In this document: positions 1 to 10,214 of the stretch, in pieces
How the letters are laid out: each line of letters opens with the position of its first letter
Numbering within the stretch: the stretch's first letter is position 1
Assembly: GCA_031969915.1 (NCBI GenBank)
Contig: DALYJJ010000083.1
Span: forward strand, 1-27,740
Direction of reading: 5' to 3'
Length of the DNA: 27,740 nt
Source of the DNA: DALYJJ01 sp031969915
Lineage (GTDB): Bacteria; Acidobacteriota; Terriglobia; Bryobacterales; Bryobacteraceae
Position numbers and translations under genes: made by a program
The notes under the pieces: model-generated
What the model saw: the letters and a program-made list of their open reading frames with translations, nothing else
Told to the model about the DNA's origin: nothing
Databases searched by the model: none

Positions 1-1317
1 CAACAGCCCTTGGGCACGTTTCTGCTGGTCGCCTTCGGCGCCGGCCTCGCAGCCATTTTCACGCCCTGCGTGTTCCCCATGATCCCCATCACCATGTCGT
101 TCTTCCTGAAAAAGGAGAGTACGACGCGGGCCGCCAGTATCGTCCAGGCGGCTGTGTTTTGCCTGGGAATCGTGGTTCTCTTCACCGCCCTCGGCGCCGC
201 CACCACGGCCATCCTCGGCCCCTTCGGCGTGGTGCAGATCGGCTCCAACCCGTGGGTGAACGGCTTCATCACGGTCGTGTTCGTGGCCTTCGCGCTCAGC
301 CTCCTGGGCGCTTTCGAGATCACGCTGCCCTCCGGTTTGCTCACCAAAATGACCGAGGCCAGCGGACGCGGTGGGTACCTCGGCACGCTGCTCATGGGGC
401 TCACCTTCGCCCTCACGTCATTCGCCTGCGTCGGCCCGTTCGTCGGTTCGCTGCTCGCCGCATCCATTCAGGGCGACAAGCTCCTGCCCCTGCTCGGCAT
501 GGCCTCGTTCTCCAGCGGGCTCGCCTCCCCGTTCTTCTTCCTCGCCTTGTTCCCGTCGTTCCTCCAGAAGCTGCCGCGCAGCGGAGGCTGGTTGGCGCGC
601 GTCAAGGTGGTCCTCGGTTTCGTGCTCCTCGCGCTCGCCATCAAGTACGCGAGTAACGTCGATCAGGTCCTGCAAACCGGCCTCATCACGCGCGACCGTT
701 TCCTGGCCGCGTGGGTGGTGCTCTTCGCGCTTCCCGGCCTGTACCTGCTCGGCTTTCTCCTGCTGCCGGGCGTGAAACGCGACGAGCCGCTCTCGATTAC
801 GCGCACGCTGTTCGCCGCGGCGTTCCTGGCCTTCGCCATCAGCCTGCTGCCCGGTATGTTCGGAGGCCGCCTGGGCGACCTGGACGCCTTCATCCCCACG
901 CCCAGCGAAACCTCCGGCTTCGCCGCGGGCGGCGGCGGCGGCGGGCCGAAGCTCGCCTGGATGAAGAACCAGTACGCCGAGGCGCTCGCGAAAGCGAAGG
1001 CTGAAAACAAACTGCTCTTCGTCAACTTCACCGGCTACGCCTGTACCAATTGCCATTGGATGAAGGCCAACATGTTTCCCCGCCCGGAGATCCAGGAAGC
1101 CCTTGGCAAGTTCGTGCTGCTCGAGCTCTACACCGACGGCGCCGACGCCCAGAGCGAAGCCAACCAGGCCCTCCAGTCGAAGCAGTTCAACACCGTGGCC
1201 ATTCCCTTCTACGCGATCCTCGACGGCTCGGAGAAGGTGGTGGCGTCCTTCCCGGGACTCACCCGCGATCCCGCGGAATTCCTCAAGTTCCTCTCGTCCG
1301 GGCAGCCGGCGTCATAA
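1..1317 (+). CDS. dsbD: DsbD-like thiol:disulfide interchange protein (5'-truncated by window edge)
   Basis: This is an inner-membrane reductase of the DsbD/CcdA family. Such proteins pass electrons from cytoplasmic thioredoxin through a membrane domain to an exported thioredoxin-like domain that reduces periplasmic disulfides. The frame is open from base 1 and the first TTG (10) lies inside the first membrane helix, so the gene probably starts upstream with an N-terminal domain not seen here. Visible parts are a DsbD/CcdA membrane domain with paired cysteines in FTPCVFPMIPIT and SFACVGPFVG, several more hydrophobic helices, a glycine-rich linker (about 925-950), and a C-terminal thioredoxin fold with C-T-N-C (TGT 1042-1044, TGC 1051-1053) and a cis-Pro-like AIPFY. 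It converges on the TonB receptor gene with a 29-base gap. The family call is secure; the exact substrate (cytochrome c maturation or general disulfide reduction) cannot be told. Confidence 0.9.
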   Translation, partial: QQPLGTFLLVAFGAGLAAIFTPCVFPMIPITMSFFLKKESTTRAASIVQAAVFCLGIVVLFTALGAATTAILGPFGVVQIGSNPWVNGFITVVFVAFALSLLGAFEITLPSGLLTKMTEASGRGGYLGTLLMGLTFALTSFACVGPFVGSLLAASIQGDKLLPLLGMASFSSGLASPFFFLALFPSFLQKLPRSGGWLARVKVVLGFVLLALAIKYASNVDQVLQTGLITRDRFLAAWVVLFALPGLYLLGFLLLPGVKRDEPLSITRTLFAAAFLAFAISLLPGMFGGRLGDLDAFIPTPSETSGFAAGGGGGGPKLAWMKNQYAEALAKAKAENKLLFVNFTGYACTNCHWMKANMFPRPEIQEALGKFVLLELYTDGADAQSEANQALQSKQFNTVAIPFYAILDGSEKVVASFPGLTRDPAEFLKFLSSGQPAS

Positions 1318-1346
1318 GACGCCGGGCCCCCAAGCGCGGCGGGCCG

Positions 1347-4300
1347 TCAGAAATAGAACTTCCCGCCGAGCACGATTCTCCGCGCGTCGAGAGTGTTCGT
1401 GTAGGTGCCCAGGTTCAGGTTCACCTGCCGCCCGGCTTCGTCGAATCGCGCGGCGTTGTCGACCGCGCTGAACTGGGTGTGGTTGAAGAAGTTGTAGAAC
1501 TCGAAGCGCAGTTGCAGTCTCCGGGCTCCATCCTCGGAGAAGGGGATGTTCTTGAAGAAGGAGATGTCCCAATTGTTGATTCCGGGCCCGCGGTAGATGT
1601 CCTTCGGCGCGTTGCCGATGCCGAACAACGCCCGGTTGGGCGACGCCACCGAGTCGATATTGAATGCCCGGCCCGCCGTCTTCGGACGCGGATCGGCGAT
1701 CAGGTCGACACGCGAATCGACCCCCGCCCCCGAGCCGCCGACAATGTCGCGCCCGGAAACCAGGGTGTAGCCGACGCCCTGCGGCGCGCCGCTCACGAAC
1801 GAAACGATACCGGAAATCTGCCAGTCGTCGAAGATCCACTTCACGCCGGGCGACTGCCAGGTCTTGCTCAGCTTCGGCAGGCTGTAGATGAAATTCGAGA
1901 CGAAGTTATGCGTGCGGTCGATGTTCGCGCGGCCGTAGTTGCGCATGCGAAAGTCGAGGAACGGGTTCACCGCGTCGTTGTTGCCGTTGACGAAGTTCAT
2001 CGCCTTCGACCACGTGTAGGCCACGCCAAAGCTCAGGTCCTTGCTGAAGCGCTTGTTCATCTGCGTCTGCAGCGAATGGTAGTTTGAGTTCGACGCGAAC
2101 TCGATGTACTGGATGTCCCCGTAGCCCAGGAAGGGCCGCAGGAAGTTGTCCGGCAGGGGATTGCCGGTGGTGCCGTCGATCGAGCTTGGTTGGAAACGCG
2201 TGCCGTAGCGGACGGCGTTCAGGCTGCGGCGCTGCAACAGATAACGGCCCACGTTGCCCACGTACGCCGCATCCACGACAATCCCGCCGCCCACGTTCTG
2301 CTGAATGCCGAAGCTCCAGTTGTAAACGGTGGGCGGACGGAAGGAGCGCTGCAAGCCGAAGACGCCCGTCGGGCTCAGCCGCAGCGGCGTGGAGGTGAGA
2401 TCGCGAATCGTCGTGTAGAAGGCCGATGGCGTGTTCACGTTGGGCGGCGCTTCGCGCAATTGAATGATCTGGTCGTCGTTATAGCGATCGAAGAAATGCC
2501 CGCCCCGCCGCGAATCGCCGTGCGCGCATTGCCGAAAACGTCCCAGGCGAAGCCGACGCGCGGAGCGACCTGGATCGAGGGCGTCTCCTGGACGCGCTCG
2601 TCGAAGACCTGCATGCCCTGGTAGGGCGTGCCGGCCGCGCGCGAGAACGTGCCGATCGTGGCCACCGGCAGCGGTTCGCCGGTCACCGGATCGCGGCCGA
2701 TGCGTGTTCCGGCGGCGTTGCGGAACGGCTCCACCAGCGGCGGCTGCTGGCGCCGCTGATACGTGTCGGCGTTGAACATCGAGAGTTTGTCGCCCGCGCT
2801 CCAGGTGGGCTCGATCGAATAGAACCGGACGCCCACATCCAGGGTGAATCGCTTGGTGGCTTTCCAGGCGTCCTGTACGAACCACTCAATGTTCCGGTAG
2901 CGGGCATGCCCATGCGGGTGGGCGTCGGATTCGGTGTAGCTCTGGATGCTCCCGAGCATCGCGTTGGCGTAGGCGTGGTTCGCCTCCAGCGGATTGTTCA
3001 CGTCGCGATTGAAGTTGAACGTCGAGTTGAAGGCCGTGCCCCGCTGCGCGTTGCGCGTTGTGCGCTCGATATAGATACCCGTTTTCAGGTTGTGCTTGTT
3101 CCAGATCTTGGAGAGGTTGTTCGACCAGTTCCAGATGTTGTTGGTACCGAAGAACGGGAATCGGTTCTCGATGTTCAACACCGCCGCGTTCGGCACGCCG
3201 CCGAAGTTTGCGTTCGGAATCAGATTGCGCGGGTTGGCCTGGGGAAAGAACTGCGCCACCGCGATGCCCGAGCCGCTGCCCCGCTGGTTGCGCGTCAGGC
3301 CCGCCTCGGTCAGCGGATCCACCGTCTGCTTCGCGCGGTTGATCCCGAAGGTGAATTCGTTCACCAGCGTCGGGCTGAGGGTGGAGATGAGCGTGGCCAC
3401 CGAGCCCACGCTGCGAATCTGATAGCTGATCGGCAATTGCGGCCACGACGAACTCGCGAGCACGAAATCGAACTCGCCCTTGAACGCCTCGTAATCCTGA
3501 ATGCCGCGCCAGTAAAAGGTGTTCTTCGAGTTGATGTTGTAGTCGATGCGCAGGATGGAGTCGCGCCGCGGCTGGTCCACTGTGGATTGGATCAGCGCGT
3601 TGAAGGTCCGCGAGCCGTCGAGCCAGGGGCCGCCCACCGGAAAGTAATTCAGGATCGATTGCCCAACGCGGTCGACGCGGTCCGACGGAACGATGTTGCC
3701 CGCGAACGGGACGCGATTGTTCAGCGGATCCCAGATCGGAATCACCGTGCCGTTCTGATCCACCGTTTGGCTGAAGTTCCCCGCCCGTTCGAGGGCCGTG
3801 GGAAACGTGCGCCGCTGCAAACTGGTGGGACGATTCCGCGGAAGGAACTCCTGCGACCAGAAGAAGAACAGCTTGTCGCGGTTCTTGTTGAAGCTTGAGC
3901 CGGGCAACAGCACCGGCCCGCCCAGGAAATAGCCCGGATAGTGGAACCGGTAGCGCGGGCGCCGCAGGCCGCCCAGGTTGCGGAAATACTCGTTCGCGTT
4001 GAACGCTTCGTTGCGGTGGAAGTAGTACGCGCCACCGTTGAAATCCCTGGTGCCGGACTTGATCACGGTGTTGATCGTCCCGCCCGACGACCGGCCGTAT
4101 TCGGCCTGGTAGTTGGTCAACAGAACCTTGATTTCGGAGACCGCGTCGGCGGACGGCGCCAGGTACGGCCCACCCATCGAACCGGTATCGAGTGAAGAGA
4201 CGCCGTCCAGCGTCAGGTTGATGGTGCCCGCGCGGTTGCCGTTGATCGCAATGCCGCCCAGGTTGTTCCACCCCGGCGCTTCACGGTTCGCAGTGTCGAT

Positions 4301-4801
4301 CACGCCGGGCAGCAATTTCACGAAGCCCAGGTAGTCGCGGCCCTTGAGCGAAAGGTCCTGCATCTGTTGCGTGCTGATCAGCCCCGATCGCTCGGCGGAC
4401 TGCGTCTGCACGCGCGCCGCCTCATCCTCCACCGAAATCACCTGCGTGATGTCGCCTAACTCCAGCGAGGTCGGCGGCACCACCACGCGTTCGGTCGCGG
4501 TCAGGACGATATCCTTCTTCTCGTACTTCTTGAAGCCGCTTGCGGAGATGGTGAGCGAGTAAGTGCCGGGGAGCAACTGGGTGAACAGATACGCGCCGTC
4601 TTCGCCGGTTGTCGACTGGCGCACCAACCCGGTGCCGGTGTTGGCGATGACCACCGTGGCGCTCACCACCGCGGCGCCCGCCGGGTCCTGCACGCTGCCC
4701 GCGATTTGGCCGGTCAGACCCTGGCCCCGGAGTTCCCATGGCGCCGCAGCGGCAAGGATCAGCGAAGCGGCCAGCGCGAGTTGTCGTATGCGAGACTTCA
4801 T
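1347..4801 (-). pseudogene. Oar-like TonB-dependent receptor, frameshifted
   Basis: This encodes an outer-membrane TonB receptor of the Oar/carboxypeptidase-regulatory-domain type, which takes up large or polymeric substrates. The ATG at 4799-4801 (MKSRIRQLALAASLILAAAA) gives a signal peptide and has GGAGGAGG five bases upstream (4807-4814). Next come a carboxypeptidase-regulatory-like domain (GQIAGSVQDPAGAAVVSATV), a plug with LDGVSSLDTGSMGG and a long beta barrel ending in GGKFYF at the TGA 1347-1349. The frame breaks at about 2494-2496. The upstream frame reads RGGAG then ISSIAI and stops at 2435, while the next frame continues FFDRYNDDQIIQLREAPP. Restoring one T to the TTT run (AAA 2494-2496 on the plus strand) gives IFFDRYNDD and an uninterrupted protein of about 1151 residues. 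Otherwise the gene looks undamaged, so this is either a recent mutation or a sequencing error. Confidence 0.85.
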
Positions 4802-4830
4802 TCTTGCCTCCTCCAGGAAGATTCCGGGCG

Positions 4831-4836
4831 AGTATA
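4831..4836 (-). promoter_or_regulatory. possible -10 box for the TonB receptor gene
   Basis: TATACT on the minus strand, 30 bases upstream of the receptor ATG, is one base from the sigma-70 -10 consensus. It sits in an AT-rich patch in the 151-base divergent gap (4802-4952) between the receptor and asnB. No convincing -35 hexamer is present 16-18 bases upstream, so this is only a candidate. No separate promoter for asnB was recognised in the gap. Confidence 0.3.
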
Positions 4837-4952
4837 TCCCAATAAAACTCGGCGCGGAAGGGGCTGGTTGGGTTCGTTGGGTTCCGAAGCCTGAAGTGCG
4901 TTCGCGAGCCTGCGGTATCCTTGTAGCGACTCTAGGGAAACGGGGATCGTTC

Positions 4953-6866
4953 ATGTGTGGTTTTGCGGGCGTGGTGCATCCAGGCCGCCCCGGCTCGGAT
5001 TCCTACGTGCATCGGATGGCTCCCGGCCTTCGCCACCGGGGCCCGGACCAGTCGGGTAGCTACACCGCGCACGGCATCAGCCTCGCGACGGCGCGCCTTT
5101 CTATCTTCGACCTCGCCGACGGCGCACAACCCCTGCACAGCAGCGATGGCGACCTCGTGGTGGGCTACAACGGCGAGATCTACAACTTCCTCGAAGTGCG
5201 GCGGGATCTCGAAGCGCTCGGCCACCGCTTCCGCACCCGCTGCGACACCGAAGTGATTCTCAACGGGTATCTCGCGTGGGGCAAAGATTGCTTCCGCCGC
5301 TTCCGGGGCATGTTCGCGGTCGCCATCTGGCATCAGCGCCAGCAGCGCCTCCTGCTGGTGCGCGACCGCATGGGCATCAAGCCGCTCTACGTTCTCGAAC
5401 GCGGGCGCAGCCTGTACTTCGCCAGCGAGTTGAAAGGCATCCTGGCGCATCCCGAGGTCGAGCGCGAACTCGATCTCGACGGGCTTTCCTCCTATCTCTC
5501 CCTGAATTGGGTTCCCGGCCCGCACACCTTGATCCAGGGCGTTCGAAAGCTCCCGCAGGGAACCTGGCTCGAATGGTCGGCGGGACGCTCCGAGACCGGC
5601 GCCTACTGGGAGCCTTCCTACACCGTCCGGCCGCGCACTTCCCAGGAAGCAGTCGAAGAGTTGGACGGCTTGCTGCGCGCGGCGGTCCGCGAACAACTCG
5701 CCGCCGATGTTCCCGTCGGCGTTTGGGCCAGCGGCGGCATCGACTCCACCACCGTGCTCCACTACGCAGCGGAGCTCTGCCCCTCGCAGGTGAAGACCTT
5801 CTCCGTCACCTTCCGCGGACGCAGCTTCGATGAGAGCCGGTGGATTCGCGAAGCAGCCCAGCGCTACGGTACCGACCATCACGAACTCGATCTCGGCGGC
5901 GCACCCGACTTGGCCGACGTCGTCGACGCCCTGGCCTGGCATGCCGACGAACCGAACGCCGACGCCGGCGCGGTGCCACTCTGGTATCTCTCCCGCATGA
6001 CGCGCAAGGCGGTCACCGTCGTGCTCAGCGGCGAAGGCTCCGACGAGCTCTTCGGCGGCTATCAAACCTACCGCGCCGACCGCTACGCCGAGTGGGCGCG
6101 CCTAACGCCGGCCTTCCTGCGCCGCGCCGCTTTGCGCCTCGCGCACCGGCTCCCCGCCTCGGACGAGAAGATCGGCTTCGACTATAAACTGCAGCGCTTC
6201 CTCGGCGGTTCACTGCTGCCCGCCGACCGCGCGCACCTTTACTGGAACGGCATGTTCGACGAGCCCGGCAAAGCGCGGTTGCTTGCCGAGGGCCGTCTTC
6301 GGCCCTTCCCGGACCTGATGAGCACCCTGCCCGCCGAGGCGCGCCGCCTGCCGAACCCGGAGCGCTACCTGCGGCTCGATCAACGCTTCTACCTGGCGGA
6401 CAACATCCTGGTGAAGTGCGACCGCGTGAGCATGGCTCACTCCCTCGAAGTGCGCCCGCCGTTCCTCGACGAGCGCATCGTGGCCTTCGCCGCCAGCCTG
6501 CCGCCCCATCTGAAGATCCGCGGATCGCGCCTAAAGTGGATTCTCTACCAGACCATGGCCGGCAAGCTGCCCCCGAGCGTTCTCTCGCGCCGCAAAGAAG
6601 GCTTCGACATTCCCGTCCACGACTGGTTCCGCGGGCCCATGCGCCAGTTGCTCAACGACACCGTCAATGAGCAGGCGAACCGGCGCCACGCGCTCTTCTT
6701 GTGGCCTGAGTTGCAGCGCCTGATCGCCACTCACATGAGCCGGAAGATCAACGCGGGTTACCATCTCTGGGGCCTGCTGATGCTGTTCCGATGGATGGAC
6801 ACATGGAAAGTACAAGTCCCCGCGCCGGCCGAAGAACCGCTGTCGCGGGCGCGCGTTACGGCCTGA
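4953..6866 (+). CDS. asnB: Asparagine synthetase (glutamine-hydrolysing)
   Basis: This is a cytoplasmic class II amidotransferase that makes asparagine from aspartate, ATP and glutamine, or amidates a surface-polymer precursor with the same chemistry. The open frame extends upstream to 4563, but the real start is the ATG at 4953, because the nucleophile Cys must be residue 2 (MCGFAG). GGGGA at 4942-4946 is a ribosome-binding site six bases away. The N-terminal glutaminase domain shows RHRGPDQSG, YNGEIYNF and RCDTEVILNGY. The synthetase domain shows the PP-loop S-G-G-I-D-S (residues 260-265) and LSGEGSDELFGGY (about 358-370). At 637 residues it has full family length. The next gene overlaps its end by about 64-76 bases, so the two are co-translated. 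Its link to a glycosyltransferase hints at a role in envelope polymers, since such AsnB-like enzymes are common in polysaccharide clusters; that is inference. Confidence 0.93.
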   Translation: MCGFAGVVHPGRPGSDSYVHRMAPGLRHRGPDQSGSYTAHGISLATARLSIFDLADGAQPLHSSDGDLVVGYNGEIYNFLEVRRDLEALGHRFRTRCDTEVILNGYLAWGKDCFRRFRGMFAVAIWHQRQQRLLLVRDRMGIKPLYVLERGRSLYFASELKGILAHPEVERELDLDGLSSYLSLNWVPGPHTLIQGVRKLPQGTWLEWSAGRSETGAYWEPSYTVRPRTSQEAVEELDGLLRAAVREQLAADVPVGVWASGGIDSTTVLHYAAELCPSQVKTFSVTFRGRSFDESRWIREAAQRYGTDHHELDLGGAPDLADVVDALAWHADEPNADAGAVPLWYLSRMTRKAVTVVLSGEGSDELFGGYQTYRADRYAEWARLTPAFLRRAALRLAHRLPASDEKIGFDYKLQRFLGGSLLPADRAHLYWNGMFDEPGKARLLAEGRLRPFPDLMSTLPAEARRLPNPERYLRLDQRFYLADNILVKCDRVSMAHSLEVRPPFLDERIVAFAASLPPHLKIRGSRLKWILYQTMAGKLPPSVLSRRKEGFDIPVHDWFRGPMRQLLNDTVNEQANRRHALFLWPELQRLIATHMSRKINAGYHLWGLLMLFRWMDTWKVQVPAPAEEPLSRARVTA

Positions 6867-8689
6867 TTGTCGTCCTCGCCGCCGCCGCCATCTATCTGCC
6901 CGGCCTGCTCAGCCCGCCGTCGCTCATGGACGACGTGGACGCCGTGCAGGCGCAGATCGCGCGCACCATGCTGGACTCGGGCGATTGGGTCACCGCCCGA
7001 TTGAACGGCGTCGCCTACCTCGAGAAATCGCCCCTCATCTACTGGGCCATGGCCGCGTCGTTCGCCGTGTTCGGCGTCTCGGATTCGGCCGCGCGCCTGC
7101 CCTTGATTCTCACCGCCATCGCGCTCTGCTGGCTCACCTGGAGGTTCGGGCGGTGGGCCTTCGGCCCGCTCAGCGGCCTCTTCGCCGGCCTCGTGCTCGC
7201 CTGCTCATTCGGACTCTGGCTCTACACCCGCATTCAGATCCCGGACGCCCTGCTCACCGCCACCGTCACCGTGGCGATGTGGTCGTTTCTCCGCGCCATC
7301 GACCCGGAAGAGCCGCGGCCGAGCGCGTGGGCGGCGGCGATGGGGTTGTCGCTCGGCTGCGGGCTGATCCTCAAGGGCCTGATCGCAGCGGTGCTGCCCG
7401 CGGCCGCCATCGGCCTCTTCCTGGCCATCACCGGCACGCTCTTCGACCCCGCCGTCTGGCGCCGCCTGCGCCCGGTCCGCACCGCGCTTCTTGTCCTGCT
7501 GGTCGCCGCACCCTGGCACATCGCCGCCACACTCGCCAACCCGCCCTACCTGGACTTCACCTGGGGCAGCCGCCCCGGCGAATACCATGGCTTCTTCTGG
7601 TTCTACTTCCTCAACGAACACGTCTTCCGCTTCCTCAATATCCGGCATCCGCGCGACTACAACACCGTACCCAGGCTCCTGTTCTGGGCGCTGCACCTGC
7701 TGTGGATGTTCCCGTTTACGGCATTTGCCGGAGGCGTCCGGCGCCTCGCCTTTCGTGGACATAGCCGCGCCGCCCGCGCCCGTCTGCTCGCCGCCTGCTG
7801 GATCGGTTTCCTGCTCGTCTTCTTCACGTTCTCCACCACGCAGGAGTACTACACGATGCCCTGCTACCCGGCAATGGCGCTGCTGATCGGATGCGGCATG
7901 GCGGAACACGAATCGCGTTGGGGAAAGGCCGCCCTCCGCGTTCTGCTCACCGCGCTCGCGCTCGCCCTCGGCGCCGCGCTGATGTGGGTTTGGAACCGGT
8001 CCGCCCCGGGCGACATCGCCGCCGCCCTCACCTCGAATCCCGAACTCTACACGCTCTCGCTCGGCCATGCCGCCGACCTCACCGTCGACGCCCTGGCGTA
8101 TCTCAAGCTCCCCCTCGGCCTCGCCGCGTTCGCCTTCCTGATCGGCGCAGCCGCTTCGTGGCGCTACCGCGGGCCCGCCCTCGCCATCGCCCTCGCGGTG
8201 ATGATGGCCCTGTTTTTTCAGGCCGCGCGCATCGCGCTCATCGCCTTCGATCCCTACCTCGGTTCACGCCCGCTCGCCGAAGCACTGCTCCGCGCTCCCC
8301 AGGGCGGACTCATTCTCGACAACCAGTACTACGCCTTCTCTTCCGTGATCTTCTACACCAATCGCCGCGCTCTTCTCTTGAATGGACGCGTCAACAACCT
8401 GGAGTACGGTTCCTACGCCCCCGGCGCGCCGGATGTCTTCATCGACGACGAAAAACTCAGCCGGCTCTGGCACGGCCCGCAGCGCTGGTACCTCTGCGTG
8501 GAGGGCCCACGGCTCCCCCGCCTCGAGCGCCATCTCGGCTCAACTTCGATGCACATCGTAGCCAAGGCCGGAGGCAAGTACGTGTTGAGCAACCGGCCCC
8601 CACGCGCCCGCACGCGCGGCGATACACTGGACCCGTTCCCAGCGGCCCGCAGTCAAGCGCCGCCCCCAGGAGGCTCTACCGCGCCATGA
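6791..8689 (+). CDS. GT39/ArnT-like membrane glycosyltransferase
   Basis: This is a polytopic inner-membrane glycosyltransferase of the ArnT/PMT (GT39, GT-C fold) type, which moves a sugar from a polyprenyl-phosphate carrier to a lipid or protein acceptor on the periplasmic side. After a short basic N-terminus comes a hydrophobic helix (LIVVLAAAAIYLPGLL), then the family signature: an acidic loop (SLMDDVDAVQAQIARTMLDS), GDWVTARLNGVAYLEKSPLIYW and about ten further hydrophobic segments. The soluble C-terminal part contains LILDNQYYAFSSVIFYTNRR. The usual DxDE-type acidic pair appears as DDVDA. The start is either ATG 6791 or ATG 6803; neither has a strong ribosome-binding site, consistent with coupling to asnB, which it overlaps. 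The stop TGA overlaps the sulfatase ATG (ATGA at 8686-8689). Donor and acceptor are unknown. Confidence 0.85.
   Translation: MDGHMESTSPRAGRRTAVAGARYGLIVVLAAAAIYLPGLLSPPSLMDDVDAVQAQIARTMLDSGDWVTARLNGVAYLEKSPLIYWAMAASFAVFGVSDSAARLPLILTAIALCWLTWRFGRWAFGPLSGLFAGLVLACSFGLWLYTRIQIPDALLTATVTVAMWSFLRAIDPEEPRPSAWAAAMGLSLGCGLILKGLIAAVLPAAAIGLFLAITGTLFDPAVWRRLRPVRTALLVLLVAAPWHIAATLANPPYLDFTWGSRPGEYHGFFWFYFLNEHVFRFLNIRHPRDYNTVPRLLFWALHLLWMFPFTAFAGGVRRLAFRGHSRAARARLLAACWIGFLLVFFTFSTTQEYYTMPCYPAMALLIGCGMAEHESRWGKAALRVLLTALALALGAALMWVWNRSAPGDIAAALTSNPELYTLSLGHAADLTVDALAYLKLPLGLAAFAFLIGAAASWRYRGPALAIALAVMMALFFQAARIALIAFDPYLGSRPLAEALLRAPQGGLILDNQYYAFSSVIFYTNRRALLLNGRVNNLEYGSYAPGAPDVFIDDEKLSRLWHGPQRWYLCVEGPRLPRLERHLGSTSMHIVAKAGGKYVLSNRPPRARTRGDTLDPFPAARSQAPPPGGSTAP
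8668..8673 (+). promoter_or_regulatory. ribosome-binding site fixing the sulfatase start
   Basis: AGGAGG lies 12 bases before the ATG at 8686. The frame is open far upstream (to 7891), but that upstream part is the shadow of the glycosyltransferase gene. This site, the ATGA overlap and the Tat signal that follows together select 8686 as the start. Confidence 0.6.
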
Positions 8690-10203
8690 ATCGACGAAAC
8701 GTGCTCACCGGGCTTGCCGGCGGCGCCGCGGCCGCGCTGGCGCAATCGGGCCGGCCTTCGCGCCCGGCCCGCACTGGGGCGAAGCCGAGGAACGTCATCT
8801 TCATCCTCTCCGACGATCACCGCTACGACGCCATGGGCTTTCTGAAAGGCCAGGAGTGGCTCGAGACGCCGCAGATGGACCGCATGGCCCGGGAAGGCTG
8901 CCACTTCCCCAACGCCTTCGTCACCACCGCGCTCTGCAGCCCCAGCCGCGCCTCCATCCTCACCGGCCAATACGCGCATCGCCACCGCATCGTCGATAAC
9001 AACACGCCCATTCCGAAAGGCACCGTGATCTTCCCGCAGCATCTCCAGCAGGCGGGCTACGCCACCGCGTTCATCGGCAAGTGGCACATGGGCGGCGAGT
9101 CCGACGCCCCGCAGCCGGGCTTCGATCACTGGATCAGCTTCCGCGGCCAGGGCACTTATCTGCCCTCGAAAGACGGCCTGAACGTGAATGGAAAGAACGT
9201 GCCGCAGAAGGGGTACATCACCGACGAACTCACCGGCTACGCACTCGATTGGATTCAGGCCCGGAAGAAAGACCAGCCCTATTTCCTGTACCTCTCGCAC
9301 AAGGCCGTGCACTCGGAGTTCATCCCGGCCGAGCGGCACAAGGGCAAGTTCGCGGGTAAGCCGTTCCGGTATCCGCGCAGCATGGCCGCCACCGGAGAGG
9401 CCGCGCGCGGCCGCCCCATGTGGGTGCACAACCAGCGCAACTCCCATCACGGCGTCGAATACCCCTATCACCGCGATCTCGACATCGCCGATTACTATCG
9501 CCGCTACGCCGAGACGTTGTGCGGCGTGGACGATAGCATCGGACAGGTGCTCGATGCCCTGCGGTCGCGCGGCGAACTGGATTCCACGCTGGTGATCTAC
9601 ATGGGCGACAACGGATTCGCCTTCGGCGAACATGGGCTCATCGACAAGCGCACGGCGTATGAGGAATCGATGCGCGTGCCGTTGCTCGCCCGCTGCCCTG
9701 AACTCTTCGAGGGCGGCAAGACGGTGCCCGGCGTGGTGGCCAATATCGACCTGGCATCCACCATTCATGAAGCCATGGGGTTGCAGCCGCCGCCCCTCCA
9801 GGATGGGCGCAGTTGGCTGCCGCTGGTGGCGGGCCGCGCCTCCGGATGGCGCGCCGAACTGCTCTACGAATACTACTGGGAACGCAATTTCCCGCAGACG
9901 CCCACCGTCCACGCCGTACGGGGCGATCGCTACAAGTTCATCCGCTACCACGGCATCTGGGACGTGGACGAGCTCTACGACCTCAAGGAAGATCCGCTTG
10001 AAACGAACAACCTGATCTTCAGCGCCGAGCATCGGCCGACGATCGACCAAATGCGCCGGCGGCTGTTCCAGATCCTGGAGGAGACGGGCGGCCTTCAGAT
10101 GCCGTTGTGGCCCGACCGCGGCGGATCGGCGAACCGGCGCAACCCCAAGGCCTCGAAGGCCGCCGAGTTTCCCGCCGAGTTGGAGCGCCCGCCCCAGCAG
10201 TAG
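8686..10203 (+). CDS. Tat-exported type I sulfatase (formylglycine-dependent)
   Basis: This is an aryl- or polysaccharide-sulfatase of the alkaline phosphatase superfamily, 505 residues. The N-terminus MNRRNVLTGLAGGAAAALAQ resembles a twin-arginine signal, so it is probably exported folded. The Cys-type sulfatase motif C84-S-P-S-R88 is followed by SILTGQ; C84 would be converted to formylglycine by a separate enzyme not seen here. Metal-binding Asp residues are in ILSDDHRYD (D43, D44) and MGDNGFAFGEHG, with Lys in IGKWHMGG and His in LSHKAVHSE. A C-terminal YKFIRYHG...ELYDLKEDPLETNNL segment is typical of these enzymes. It is translationally coupled to the glycosyltransferase. Substrate is unknown; sulfated polysaccharides are the usual targets of related enzymes. 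Family assignment is firm. Confidence 0.92.
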   Translation: MNRRNVLTGLAGGAAAALAQSGRPSRPARTGAKPRNVIFILSDDHRYDAMGFLKGQEWLETPQMDRMAREGCHFPNAFVTTALCSPSRASILTGQYAHRHRIVDNNTPIPKGTVIFPQHLQQAGYATAFIGKWHMGGESDAPQPGFDHWISFRGQGTYLPSKDGLNVNGKNVPQKGYITDELTGYALDWIQARKKDQPYFLYLSHKAVHSEFIPAERHKGKFAGKPFRYPRSMAATGEAARGRPMWVHNQRNSHHGVEYPYHRDLDIADYYRRYAETLCGVDDSIGQVLDALRSRGELDSTLVIYMGDNGFAFGEHGLIDKRTAYEESMRVPLLARCPELFEGGKTVPGVVANIDLASTIHEAMGLQPPPLQDGRSWLPLVAGRASGWRAELLYEYYWERNFPQTPTVHAVRGDRYKFIRYHGIWDVDELYDLKEDPLETNNLIFSAEHRPTIDQMRRRLFQILEETGGLQMPLWPDRGGSANRRNPKASKAAEFPAELERPPQQ

Positions 10204-10214
10204 CCCTGAGCCAA

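Noticed and set aside
1323..1346. Possible terminator between the dsbD-like gene and the TonB receptor
   Set aside because: Only a 5-bp GGCCC/GGGCC stem with an 11-base loop and no T-tract; expected by chance at this GC content.
4932..6065. 377-codon minus-strand open frame opposite asnB
   Set aside because: Antisense to conserved amidotransferase motifs; shadow only.
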